A DNA stretch of 14,009 nucleotides from Candidatus Magasanikbacteria bacterium RIFCSPHIGHO2_02_FULL_47_14 (GCA_001784275.1 MFQB01000058.1:615-14623), one strand, 5' to 3'; positions 1 to 5,991 are shown, counted from the first letter of the stretch. The notes: generated from the letters alone by a model not told the origin. Numbers and translations: made by a program.

Positions 1-467
1 TGCTGCATGGTTGCCGTCAGCTCGTGCCGTGAGGTGTACCCTTAAGTGGGGTAACGAGCGCAACCCTCGCTTTGAGTTAAATGTACTCAAGGGACTGCCC
101 GCGCAAGCGGGAGGAAGGCGGGGACGACGTCAAATCAGCATGGTTCTTACGCCTAGGGCGACACGCATGATACAATGGCCGGTACAGAGGGTTTGCCAAC
201 CCGCGAGGTGGAGCTAATCCCAGAAAACCGGTCTCAGTTCAGATTGCAGGCTGCAACTCGCCTGCATGAAGTTGGATTCGCTAGTAAACGCGCATCAGCC
301 ACGGCGCGTTGAATACGTTCTCGGGTCTTGTACTCACCGCCCGTCACGTCATGGAAGCCGGTAACACTTGAAGCCCCCGCTTTGCGGGGTCTATGGTGAG
401 ATCGGTGACTGGGACGAAGTCGTAACAAGGCATCCGTAGCGGAAGCTGTGGATGGATCACCTCCTTT
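1..467 (+). rRNA. 16S ribosomal RNA, 3' part (partial at window start)
   Basis: This is the 3' third of a small-subunit rRNA gene, cut by the window edge and starting near E. coli position 1045. Recognisable conserved blocks are AACGAGCGCAACCC (51-64), GGAGGAAGGCGGGGACGACG (110-129), GATACAATGGCC (169-180), the decoding-site region ending CACCGCCCGTCA (near 335-346), AAGTCGTAACAAGG (417-430) and the anti-Shine-Dalgarno tail GATCACCTCCTTT (455-467). The mature 3' end is placed at about 467 by analogy with other bacteria. Several bases differ from most bacteria: TTAAGTGGGGTAACGAG instead of TTAAGTCCCGCAACGAG, TTGTACTCACCG instead of TTGTACACACCG, and CAAGGCATCCGTA instead of CAAGGTAACCGTA. Such changes are familiar in Patescibacteria. 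No 23S, 5S or tRNA follows within the window. Confidence 0.97.
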
Positions 468-470
468 CTG

Positions 471-542
471 GAAGTACTTTTCTGCGAAAGCAGAAACTTC
501 TTGTCGATCCGACATCTATGTCTGTCTTCGGACAGACGTCGG
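471..542 (+). other. Two tetraloop hairpins in the 16S 3' trailer
   Basis: Two stable hairpins lie just after the mature 16S end. The first has outer arms GAAGT (471-475) and ACTTC (496-500) around an inner TTCTGC/GCAGAA stem closed by a GAAA (GNRA) tetraloop at 486-489. The second has outer arms CCGAC (509-513) and GTCGG (538-542) around TCTGTC/GACAGA, closed by a UUCG loop at 527-530. Both are seen directly. Their role is inferred: they may protect the 3' end of the precursor or present a site for trimming to the mature end. Confidence 0.6.
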
Positions 543-604
543 AAAAGGGTACGACGTTTGATTCTTGTCACGTTTTTAGAGTGAACTTGTTTGGAAATAC
601 ATAT

Positions 605-632
605 AAAAAATCCCCGTATACGGGGATTTTTT
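605..632 (+). terminator. Bidirectional intrinsic terminator after 16S
   Basis: This is a perfect 28-nt palindrome: six A residues, TCCCCGTA, TACGGGGA, six T residues. The GC core is followed by a T-run on both strands. It can therefore end the 16S transcript from the left and the convergent minus-strand transcript of the 716-2143 gene from the right. It sits about 138 nt after the 16S end, so the 16S transcript ends here with no linked 23S. Confidence 0.9.
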
Positions 633-675
633 ATATTCATGTTTGTTCAGTGAACATCTCTAAAGAAACATGAAT

Positions 676-730
676 GGCCCTGATTTTCTCGATCACCGAT
701 TTGGTGAGAGCGGCATCAGGGGGCCTTTTT
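676..730 (+). terminator. Possible second plus-strand terminator
   Basis: Arms CCCTGAT (678-684) and ATCAGGG (715-721) pair, with two further G-C pairs (676-677 with 724-725) after a two-base bulge. They enclose a small hairpin, TCACC (693-697) with GGTGA (703-707). The outer stem is followed by five T residues (726-730). On the plus strand this fits a backup terminator behind 605-632. It overlaps the last codons and stop of the minus-strand gene, so it could also affect the 3' end of that mRNA. The long interior loop makes it weaker than the palindrome upstream. Confidence 0.4.
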
Positions 731-2143
731 GTGTGGTGGAAGAGCGATTCGTCCTTCGGGCAGAGCAGCTTCTGGTAGGCGATCTCGACGAACAAGAGTG
801 GGTCGAACCCATACCGTCTTTTCGGCGAATGGAATCTCACCAAATCCAGGTGGACGCCGCCAGTGGCCGGTTCGGAAGTGAGCAGAGAGCTCGGTCCCGT
901 GGTGGCGGCCCGCGCGGTAACCTTTTCCGAACTGTTGCATGATCTCGAGAGGAAGCTCCACATCGTCAGCGACTCTACAGACCAGAGCTTCGTCCGTAAT
1001 GGCGCCCAAGTCGGGCTGTCCCTGACGAGGCTCTCTGGGACGACCTCCTCCCCGAGTTGCCTCAAAGGGCGGTGTTGTACCCAAGGTTCTCAGGTAGAGG
1101 AGTACGTTGAAAACGATCCCATATACGACTGTGCGGAACTCGTGCATGTCCGCGGCGTTATCTCGATGTCCCCATTCGCTTAGCTGGTCGGGAGAAAAAC
1201 CGTCCAGACCTTCTCCTGGTTTTCTCCGTGTGGCTGCTACTTTCACGAGTTCTGGAATTGTGACGTGGAGACTCACTATAGGCGCAAGTCGGTGGATGTG
1301 AGGTGATGCATATTCTTCACCTCTATTTTGTGCACCGATCCAGCGGTTGATTGACGTTTGTGCTGCTAGTTCGTTTCGTCTTTTTACATGCGTTGAAACT
1401 TCACGAGCACATGCCTTCATCCGCCGTGCGTATTCTTCTGTGTGTTCCCCCAGCACGAAAATTTGGAGGGCGAAGAGGTCCTCTCGAATTTCGTCCTGTG
1501 AGATTAGGATTGTATCAAACCGCTTGCCTAACTCGTCGACAATTGGAATTGCCAGCGACAGGACGAATGACGGAAACTGTAACCGTAGATCACCTAGCGC
1601 CACATCTTGAAGTGACGTAGCATGGAGTAGAACCTGAAGATTTGCCGGAATTGTGTAGATGCGCTTAGAGCAACCGAGCCATCGGTAAAGCGCTCGAGGG
1701 AAGGTGCTAAGTGACCCGAGTGCTTTATCCTTGACTGGGTGCATTTTCTCGAAGTCGGCATCCAGAGTTGTTTCTGGCCGTGCTTTCAGCAGATGACCAC
1801 GCAGCCCTGCCCAGTTTTTTATTCCTTGGTCGTAAATAAAAAACGGGTTGACTTCAGGAGGAAGCGCTGCAAGGCGTGACATTTCCTCTTGTTGCTGACG
1901 GGGAGAGAGGTTTCTGATCACCTCCAACTCGATAGGTTTTATCTGCTCTAGACCAAGCTCGAACTCTGCGCAAGCTTCCCACGCTTCCAGTGCTGTTTCC
2001 AGTCGTTGAGCTCCAACACAGCCGAGCCCAGTTGGAAATTTGGGTGGAGCTCCATGTTTATTTTTTTTGGTCACGATCTCCATCCTTTCAATTGGAATGA
2101 ACCTCCTGCTATCAGGAGTGGTATACATCTTTAGTGGGTGCAC
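716..2143 (-). CDS. AcrVA2-like domain protein (putative)
   Basis: A 475-residue protein with no signal peptide or membrane segment seen. The C-terminus around residues 423-450 (SAHFRTGHWRR, then KTVWVRPTLV) matches from memory the conserved end of AcrVA2-like proteins, which share a PHxRRGHW...G...VRW pattern. The segment LRLQFPSFVLSLAIPIVDEL near residues 182-201 and the hydrophobic stretch YGIVFNVLLYLRTLG near 355-369 also sit in the order expected for that family. AcrVA2 of Moraxella mobile elements blocks Cas12a by promoting decay of its mRNA. Most relatives are untested, so anti-CRISPR function here is only a hypothesis. The start is uncertain: GTG at 2143 has AGGA five bases upstream; ATG at 2128 and ATG at 2083 are alternatives, the latter with AGGAGGT at 2107-2101 but an overlong spacing. 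The gene lies downstream of the 2256-3056 gene on the same strand and converges on 16S. Confidence 0.6.
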   Translation of the reverse strand: MHPLKMYTTPDSRRFIPIERMEIVTKKNKHGAPPKFPTGLGCVGAQRLETALEAWEACAEFELGLEQIKPIELEVIRNLSPRQQQEEMSRLAALPPEVNPFFIYDQGIKNWAGLRGHLLKARPETTLDADFEKMHPVKDKALGSLSTFPRALYRWLGCSKRIYTIPANLQVLLHATSLQDVALGDLRLQFPSFVLSLAIPIVDELGKRFDTILISQDEIREDLFALQIFVLGEHTEEYARRMKACAREVSTHVKRRNELAAQTSINRWIGAQNRGEEYASPHIHRLAPIVSLHVTIPELVKVAATRRKPGEGLDGFSPDQLSEWGHRDNAADMHEFRTVVYGIVFNVLLYLRTLGTTPPFEATRGGGRPREPRQGQPDLGAITDEALVCRVADDVELPLEIMQQFGKGYRAGRHHGTELSAHFRTGHWRRPPGFGEIPFAEKTVWVRPTLVRRDRLPEAALPEGRIALPPHKKAP

Positions 2144-2255
2144 ACCATTCCTGACAACAAAATGAGTTCATCAAAACCCATTTTCGTTTAATCGGTTCAG
2201 ATGGACTTCCTGGTTTTTCCGCAATGGGCAGGCACCAGGCTGGCCTGTAAATGAA

Positions 2256-3056
2256 CTAGGCGTTGCCGTCTTCGTCGATGAAACGCCGCGTGACTCCCGG
2301 CCCCAGCCTACCGAGCATCAGTGACATGACCTCGCTCATCTTGGCCACGAGCCTCCCGTCACCGGCGCGCGGAATGAAGAGGATCGTCTCTTCGGTCTCC
2401 ACCATCTCGAGGACCAGATCCGGCGACATCGAGAGGATGAAGACAGCGCTCATGCCCATGAAGGTGAAGTTGTGTCGCGGCACGCTCGGACGGAGAGCGC
2501 GTGACAGATCGCTGGCGAGGCTCTGCAGGAAGGTCATCTCTCCGGCGATGACTTCCATGGAGACGCAGGCCGCCACTCCCGGGACGCGATACAGACCCGT
2601 GAGCATCTTGGTCTGCAGGCTCAGACTGGCGCCCTTTTCGTCCAGGGCTTGGACGACGATCGTCGCCCGTTCCAGGGACGCCGGCATCGGACACCGCAGG
2701 TAGACCACCGTCTGCTGGAGTCGTACCTCTGCCACTGGTCCGTGCTGGTCTACCTCCATCTTCATCACCAGGTTGTGGCCATTGCCCGTGAGCGCGAGCA
2801 CAGCGAAGCTGCTCGCACGGTAGAGGCAGATAGCCGCCTGCTCCTGGGACGTCATGGGCTGTTCGTGCGCCCGAAGGTGTTGCCGGTCCAGCGTGCTCAG
2901 CTCCGCGGTGGGGAGCAATCCATCTCGGACGATGAATGCCCGCCATGCGCGGAATCCCGGCATCGACTGGAAGGGAAGACGATGCAATACCGCACCAGCT
3001 TCCGTGATCTCGATGACCTCCCAGTCATCGATCTGTCTTATGGTAACCTGTCTCAA
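2256..3056 (-). CDS. Hypothetical protein, 266 residues, GC-rich
   Basis: I do not recognise this protein. It is 266 residues long and looks soluble, with mixed alpha and beta character. No signal peptide, clear membrane helix, cysteine cluster or nucleotide-binding motif is visible. It opens with MRQVTIRQIDDWEVIEI and ends acidic (FIDEDGNA). The start is a TTG at 3056-3054, supported by an SD-like AAAGGTGAG ending five bases upstream. A good SD is notable because no ribosomal-protein gene in the window has one. The coding sequence is visibly richer in GC than the operon to the right (38 of 60 bases at 2281-2340, against 22 of 60 at 12061-12120). The next gene on this strand starts 112 bases downstream and may be co-transcribed. 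Composition and signals suggest horizontal acquisition, which is inference. Confidence 0.75.
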   Translation of the reverse strand: MRQVTIRQIDDWEVIEITEAGAVLHRLPFQSMPGFRAWRAFIVRDGLLPTAELSTLDRQHLRAHEQPMTSQEQAAICLYRASSFAVLALTGNGHNLVMKMEVDQHGPVAEVRLQQTVVYLRCPMPASLERATIVVQALDEKGASLSLQTKMLTGLYRVPGVAACVSMEVIAGEMTFLQSLASDLSRALRPSVPRHNFTFMGMSAVFILSMSPDLVLEMVETEETILFIPRAGDGRLVAKMSEVMSLMLGRLGPGVTRRFIDEDGNA

Positions 3057-3149
3057 CGCTTCTCACCTTTCTCTCCGTTGACATTCTCCACCTACCATCG
3101 GTAATGGTAGGGGATATATATGTACCAAATTTGTTACACATATATCCAT

Positions 3150-3175
3150 AAAAAGGCCCACCAGTGATGGTGGGC
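3150..3175 (-). terminator. Intrinsic terminator on the minus strand
   Basis: An 8-bp perfect stem GCCCACCA (3156-3163) / TGGTGGGC (3168-3175) has a GTGA loop. On the minus strand it is followed by five T residues (complement of A 3150-3154); on the plus strand the sequence after it is A-rich. It is therefore oriented to stop transcription arriving from the right, although no minus-strand gene is visible there. It lies upstream of the 2256-3056 gene and would insulate that gene or end a short RNA. Confidence 0.7.
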
Positions 3176-3279
3176 TTAGAAAAAATGAGGGAAATCTATA
3201 CACAAAGCGCACCATCCGCGGGAAGGCTAATAGAAATAATAATTGGAAGGTGTGTGCGTTTCAGATGTTTCATAGACTG

Positions 3280-3308
3280 ATCTAACCACATCGGTTATTT
3301 GTTGTCAA
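3280..3308 (-). promoter_or_regulatory. Weak candidate minus-strand promoter
   Basis: On the minus strand a perfect TTGACA (3308-3303) is followed after 17 bases by TTAGAT (3285-3280), a poor -10. If it works, the transcript would start near 3273 and meet the terminator at 3175-3150. That would give an RNA of roughly 120 nt with no obvious ORF. The evidence is the -35 match and the otherwise unexplained terminator only. Confidence 0.25.
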
Positions 3309-3339
3309 CACCCTGTAAACATCTTTGGATTTTTTTTCG

Positions 3340-3368
3340 TTGACGCCATCCTCCGGACTCGATATAAT
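3340..3368 (+). promoter_or_regulatory. Sigma70-type promoter of the 3391-3918 gene
   Basis: TTGACG (3340-3345), a 17-base spacer, then a perfect TATAAT (3363-3368). Transcription would start near 3375, leaving a leader of only about 16 bases before the ATG at 3391. The T-run at 3330-3337 just upstream may help as an AT-rich upstream region. Confidence 0.88.
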
Positions 3369-3390
3369 CCAGCTGAAATTATCTTTTTTT

Positions 3391-3918
3391 ATGTCTCATT
3401 CTCTCGACCGACTCCTCCGCTTGGTGAAACGCACAGGTGATACGCTCGTTGTTCATAATCCACAAGAAGATCAGGACCTTGTCATTTTGAACATTGACCA
3501 ATACGAAGATTTATTAGAGGCAACTTCCGAGGCTCGAGAAGAAGAGGACTCAGACTGGTACAGAGTAGGAGACCTTCTCCAAACGACAAAACAAAAGCTG
3601 ACACCTCTGCCGTTTGACGAACCTGCACCAAGATTTGAACAAGACTTTGACAAATCCGTGCCCGCGCACCACTTGGAAGATGTCTCATCTGCCGTAGTGA
3701 CACCACATGAAGCAGAAGCCGAGCCAGAAGAAGAACTGCGATATGAATTTCCTGTAGAAGAGGAACAGCCCCAGCAATCCCGCCCTCCTGAGTTAGCACC
3801 TCAACCGGTTCAACAAACACAGCCTATTCCTCAAAAAGCAGCTCCAACCGGTGTAGACTTTTCTGATGAAGAACCACTGCAACGGAGTGGGCCGGTATTT
3901 TTTGAAGAACCGGTATGA
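3391..3918 (+). CDS. Small acidic protein with Phd/YefM-like N-terminus
   Basis: A 175-residue protein. ATG 3391 (MSHSLDRLLRLVKRTGD) is chosen over the upstream in-frame codon at 3325, because the promoter -10 at 3363-3368 lies between them and transcription must start after it. Residues 1-48 resemble the start of Phd/YefM-type antitoxins: a basic helix, then DTLVVHNPQEDQDLVILNID and QYEDLLEA, like the usual pattern of a strand followed by an xxxYExL helix. The rest, about residues 60-175, is rich in Glu, Pro and Gln and probably disordered (for example EEEQPQQSRPPELAPQPVQQ). No toxin gene adjoins. It has its own promoter and lies directly upstream of the tuf promoter. The likeness is weak, so a DNA-binding or antitoxin role is only a guess. 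Confidence 0.8.
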   Translation: MSHSLDRLLRLVKRTGDTLVVHNPQEDQDLVILNIDQYEDLLEATSEAREEEDSDWYRVGDLLQTTKQKLTPLPFDEPAPRFEQDFDKSVPAHHLEDVSSAVVTPHEAEAEPEEELRYEFPVEEEQPQQSRPPELAPQPVQQTQPIPQKAAPTGVDFSDEEPLQRSGPVFFEEPV

Positions 3919-3936
3919 TTATCCCCACCTTCCCAC

Positions 3937-3965
3937 TTGACGAATTTTTGAAAGCACGTTATACT
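3937..3965 (+). promoter_or_regulatory. Promoter of tuf
   Basis: TTGACG (3937-3942), a 17-base spacer, then TATACT (3960-3965). The predicted start is near 3972, giving a leader of about 120 nt before the tuf ATG at 4093. The leader has T-rich runs (3985-4025) and no strong hairpin that I can see. Confidence 0.88.
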
Positions 3966-4092
3966 GTGGGAGCTAAATTTAGTCTATTTTTTGGCTAATT
4001 TATCTGATTTTTTAATCTTTTTTTAACAGACCCCGCTGGATTACAAATCTGTGTTGACCACTCAGCGCAGTGCGGGCCAGACAAACGTTCGT

Positions 4093-5283
4093 ATGGCAGA
4101 GCAATTTCAACGTACGAAAGTCCATGTCAACGTTGGTACCATCGGCCACGTCGACCATGGTAAGACAACCACAACAGCAGCAATCTTGAAGGTCGCTGCA
4201 GCTCATGGTTTTATTGCACAAGCAAAAAGCGTCGACGAGATCGACTCAGCACCAGAAGAAAAAGCACGTGGTATTACTATCGCCACTGCTCACGTTGAGT
4301 ATGAGACCGAAAAACGCCATTATGCCCACGTCGACTGTCCAGGCCACGCAGACTACGTAAAGAACATGATCACCGGTGCCGCTCAGATGGACGGCGCCAT
4401 CCTCGTCGTTTCCGCAGCTGACGGTCCAATGCCTCAGACACGTGAACACATCTTGCTTGCTCGTCAAGTCGGTGTGCCCTATATCGTGGTCTTTTTGAAC
4501 AAGGTAGACCAGGTTTCAGACCCAGAGTTGATCGACTTGGTCGAAGAAGAAATCCGCGACTTGTTAAAGAAATACGAATTCCCGGGCGACGAGACTCCAA
4601 TCGTCCGTGGTTCAGCTTTGAAAGCTTTGGAAAACCCAAGCGACGAGACTGCTGCCAAGCCAATTCTTGAGTTGCTCAAGACCTTGGATGCCTACATCCC
4701 GGATCCAATTCGCGACCTCGACAAAGCCTACTTGATGCCAATCGAAGACGTCTTCTCAATTGAAGGACGTGGTACAGTCGTTACCGGTCGTATCGAGCGT
4801 GGTATCGTCAAAGTGGGTGATGAAATCGAGATCGTCGGTATGAAAGACACCCAGAAGACCACTGTGACTGGCGTGGAAATGTTCAACAAGAGCCTTGATC
4901 AAGGTCAAGCAGGTGACAACGCCGGTGTTCTTCTCCGTGGTACTAAGAAAGAAGACGTAGAACGTGGTATGGTCTTGGCCAAACCAGGCAGTATCACTCC
5001 TCATACTGAGTTTGAGGCACAGGTCTACGCTTTGACCAAAGAAGAAGGTGGACGCCACAAGCCATTCTTTACCGGCTACAAACCACAGTTCTACATCCGC
5101 ACAACAGATGTGACCGGTGAGGTTACCTTGCCGGCAGGAACTGAGATGGTCATGCCGGGAGACACCATCACCATGCAGATTAAGTTGATCGTGCCGGTTG
5201 CTATGGAAGAGAAGATGCGTTTCGCCATCCGTGAAGGTGGCCGAACCGTTGGCGCTGGCGCAGTAACCAAAATCATTAAGTAA
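4093..5283 (+). CDS. tuf: Elongation factor Tu
   Basis: EF-Tu delivers aminoacyl-tRNA to the ribosomal A site as a GTP complex. The protein is 396 residues, normal for the family. ATG 4093 (MAEQFQRTKVHVNVGTIGHV) is chosen over an in-frame GTG at 4051, because bacterial EF-Tu starts about ten residues before the first strand. All GTPase motifs are present: P-loop GHVDHGKT (18-25), switch I ARGITIATAHVEYE (58-71), DCPGH (81-85) and NKVD (136-139). Domains II and III follow with GRGTVVTGRIERG and the closing strand region to KIIK. It has its own consensus promoter (3937-3965), no SD box, and a hairpin after the stop. Its place directly before rpsJ is a common bacterial order, but fusA, rpsG and rpsL are not upstream here. 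Confidence 0.98.
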   Translation: MAEQFQRTKVHVNVGTIGHVDHGKTTTTAAILKVAAAHGFIAQAKSVDEIDSAPEEKARGITIATAHVEYETEKRHYAHVDCPGHADYVKNMITGAAQMDGAILVVSAADGPMPQTREHILLARQVGVPYIVVFLNKVDQVSDPELIDLVEEEIRDLLKKYEFPGDETPIVRGSALKALENPSDETAAKPILELLKTLDAYIPDPIRDLDKAYLMPIEDVFSIEGRGTVVTGRIERGIVKVGDEIEIVGMKDTQKTTVTGVEMFNKSLDQGQAGDNAGVLLRGTKKEDVERGMVLAKPGSITPHTEFEAQVYALTKEEGGRHKPFFTGYKPQFYIRTTDVTGEVTLPAGTEMVMPGDTITMQIKLIVPVAMEEKMRFAIREGGRTVGAGAVTKIIK

Positions 5284-5292
5284 ACCAACATT

Positions 5293-5322
5293 GGACGATG
5301 AGGGCTCTGGCCCTCATCGTCC
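5293..5322 (+). terminator. Hairpin between tuf and rpsJ
   Basis: A perfect 13-bp stem GGACGATGAGGGC (5293-5305) / GCCCTCATCGTCC (5310-5322) with loop TCTG. It is followed by ACTTTGTTTA, a broken T-run. It starts 9 bases after the tuf stop. No convincing promoter is seen between it and rpsJ (5373), so it is probably a partial terminator or mRNA-stabilising stem that lowers rpsJ expression relative to tuf. Confidence 0.7.
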
Positions 5323-5372
5323 ACTTTGTTTATCCATTATTTACCTAACCAATCGTTCTTTCGCTCCTACCT

Positions 5373-5735
5373 ATGGCACACCCAGCAACGACAGACACAG
5401 CGAATAACCCAAAAGTACAAGCCCCGGTCGGGCCAAAGATACGCATTAAGATTCGTGCATACGACAACAAGATTATTGATGCTGCAACGAAAACCATTAT
5501 TGACACAGCAGAACGAAATAATGCCAAGGTAGTCGGTCCGGTCCCTCTTCCAACAGAGAAGAGTATCTATAGTGTGAACCGTTCCACATTTGTCCACAAA
5601 ACCGCATCAGAGCAGTTCGAGGTTCGAGTCCACAAACGTCTCATTGACATTGTGAACCCAAACCCAAAGACCATTGACGCCTTGATGAACCTGAACTTGC
5701 CAAGCGGTGTAGATGTGGAAATTAAGATGATTTAA
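5373..5735 (+). CDS. rpsJ: 30S ribosomal protein S10 (uS10)
   Basis: S10 sits in the head of the small subunit and in other bacteria (as NusE) joins antitermination complexes. The protein is 120 residues, against about 103 in E. coli. The difference is an N-terminal extension of about 20 residues (MAHPATTDTANNPKVQAPVG) before the core KIRIKIRAYDNKIID. The conserved block VVGPVPLPTEKSIYSV and the RVHKRLIDI segment are present, and the end DVEIKMI is typical. The ATG at 5373 is the only good start; no SD is visible (the preceding bases are pyrimidine-rich, CGCTCCTACCT). It appears transcribed by read-through from tuf. It is separated from rplC by 263 bases and a new promoter, unlike the tight S10-L3 spacing of many bacteria. 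Confidence 0.97.
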   Translation: MAHPATTDTANNPKVQAPVGPKIRIKIRAYDNKIIDAATKTIIDTAERNNAKVVGPVPLPTEKSIYSVNRSTFVHKTASEQFEVRVHKRLIDIVNPNPKTIDALMNLNLPSGVDVEIKMI

Positions 5736-5752
5736 GACGGTTCAATCAGGTC

Positions 5753-5781
5753 TTGACAAGGAAAAAGTAATCACGTACAAT
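5753..5781 (+). promoter_or_regulatory. Promoter of the rplC operon
   Basis: A perfect TTGACA (5753-5758), a 17-base spacer and TACAAT (5776-5781), starting 18 bases after the rpsJ stop. The predicted start is near 5788. It would make rplC onward an independent transcription unit with a leader of about 210 nt. Confidence 0.9.
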
Positions 5782-5914
5782 AGCCACGCTTTTGTACTAC
5801 AGAGTATATCTGTTGATCAAATAAGATCCGCTGCCGCCTCTGGCAAACAGTGGAAAACATTTGAAAGGCATACGTACTCTCGAGGAAATTGTTTTCTTAC
5901 AGAATCATTCACAC

Positions 5915-5933
5915 AGCCTGAATATATAAGGCT
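5915..5933 (+). promoter_or_regulatory. Candidate antiterminator hairpin
   Basis: AGCCT (5915-5919) pairs with AGGCT (5929-5933) across a 9-base AT loop. Its 3' arm shares bases 5929-5933 with the base of the terminator stem (5928-5938), so the two structures compete at the stem base. This is the arrangement expected of an attenuator switch. The stem is only 5 bp. Confidence 0.4.
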
Positions 5934-5991
5934 AGAAGGGCTATCTCATAGATGTTTTAGTGTACGAATGAGAGAGCGCTTCTAGTTTTTT
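5928..5991 (+). terminator. Attenuator-like terminator just before rplC
   Basis: A long stem: CTAGAAG (5932-5938) with CTTCTAG (5979-5985), GCT (5940-5942) with AGC (5975-5977), and TCTCAT (5944-5949) with ATGAGA (5968-5973). That is 16 pairs with single G-G and A-G mismatches and an 18-base loop (5950-5967). The stem can extend outward by G-U and A-U pairs into the T-run. Six T residues (5986-5991) follow, ending 7 bases before the rplC ATG. A terminator here would cut off the whole ribosomal-protein operon, so it is probably conditional. Confidence 0.7.

Larger units (their letters stand above)
3057..3390. other. Non-coding stretch with three hairpins
   Basis: This 334-base gap separates divergent genes. 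Reading plus-strand coordinates, it holds an 8-bp hairpin CCTACCAT/ATGGTAGG (3091-3111), then a long palindrome at 3112-3147 (12 of 13 pairs between GGATATATATGTA and TACACATATATCC, with CAAATTTG in its loop). A GC hairpin at 3156-3175 follows, and a consensus plus-strand promoter lies at 3340-3368. The middle part, 3178-3330, is AT-rich and shows no convincing ORF. The first two hairpins fall in the region expected for the promoter or 5' UTR of the minus-strand gene starting at 3056, so they may be operators or mRNA structures. No clear minus-strand -35/-10 pair was found next to that gene. Confidence 0.65.

Noticed and set aside
11..217. Open frame inside the 16S gene
   Set aside because: It lies wholly in conserved rRNA sequence; the same holds for frames at 234-515 and 344-640.
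644..656. TGTTCA-G-TGAACA palindrome, resembling a LexA-type operator
   Set aside because: The half-site order and spacing do not match known LexA boxes, and it lies in the tail between convergent transcripts, away from any promoter.
2359..2946. 195-residue minus-strand frame inside the 266-residue gene
   Set aside because: It is an alternative frame of GC-rich sequence with Arg/Pro/Gly-rich composition; the longer frame has an SD and a balanced composition.
467..3340. Insertion sequence or transposon between 16S and tuf
   Set aside because: No transposase, integrase, terminal inverted repeat or target duplication could be seen; only composition and signals suggest foreign origin.
5621..5631. 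GGTTCGAGTCC, like a tRNA T-loop
   Set aside because: It is inside rpsJ in frame, encodes the conserved EVRVHKR region, and no acceptor or anticodon stem surrounds it.
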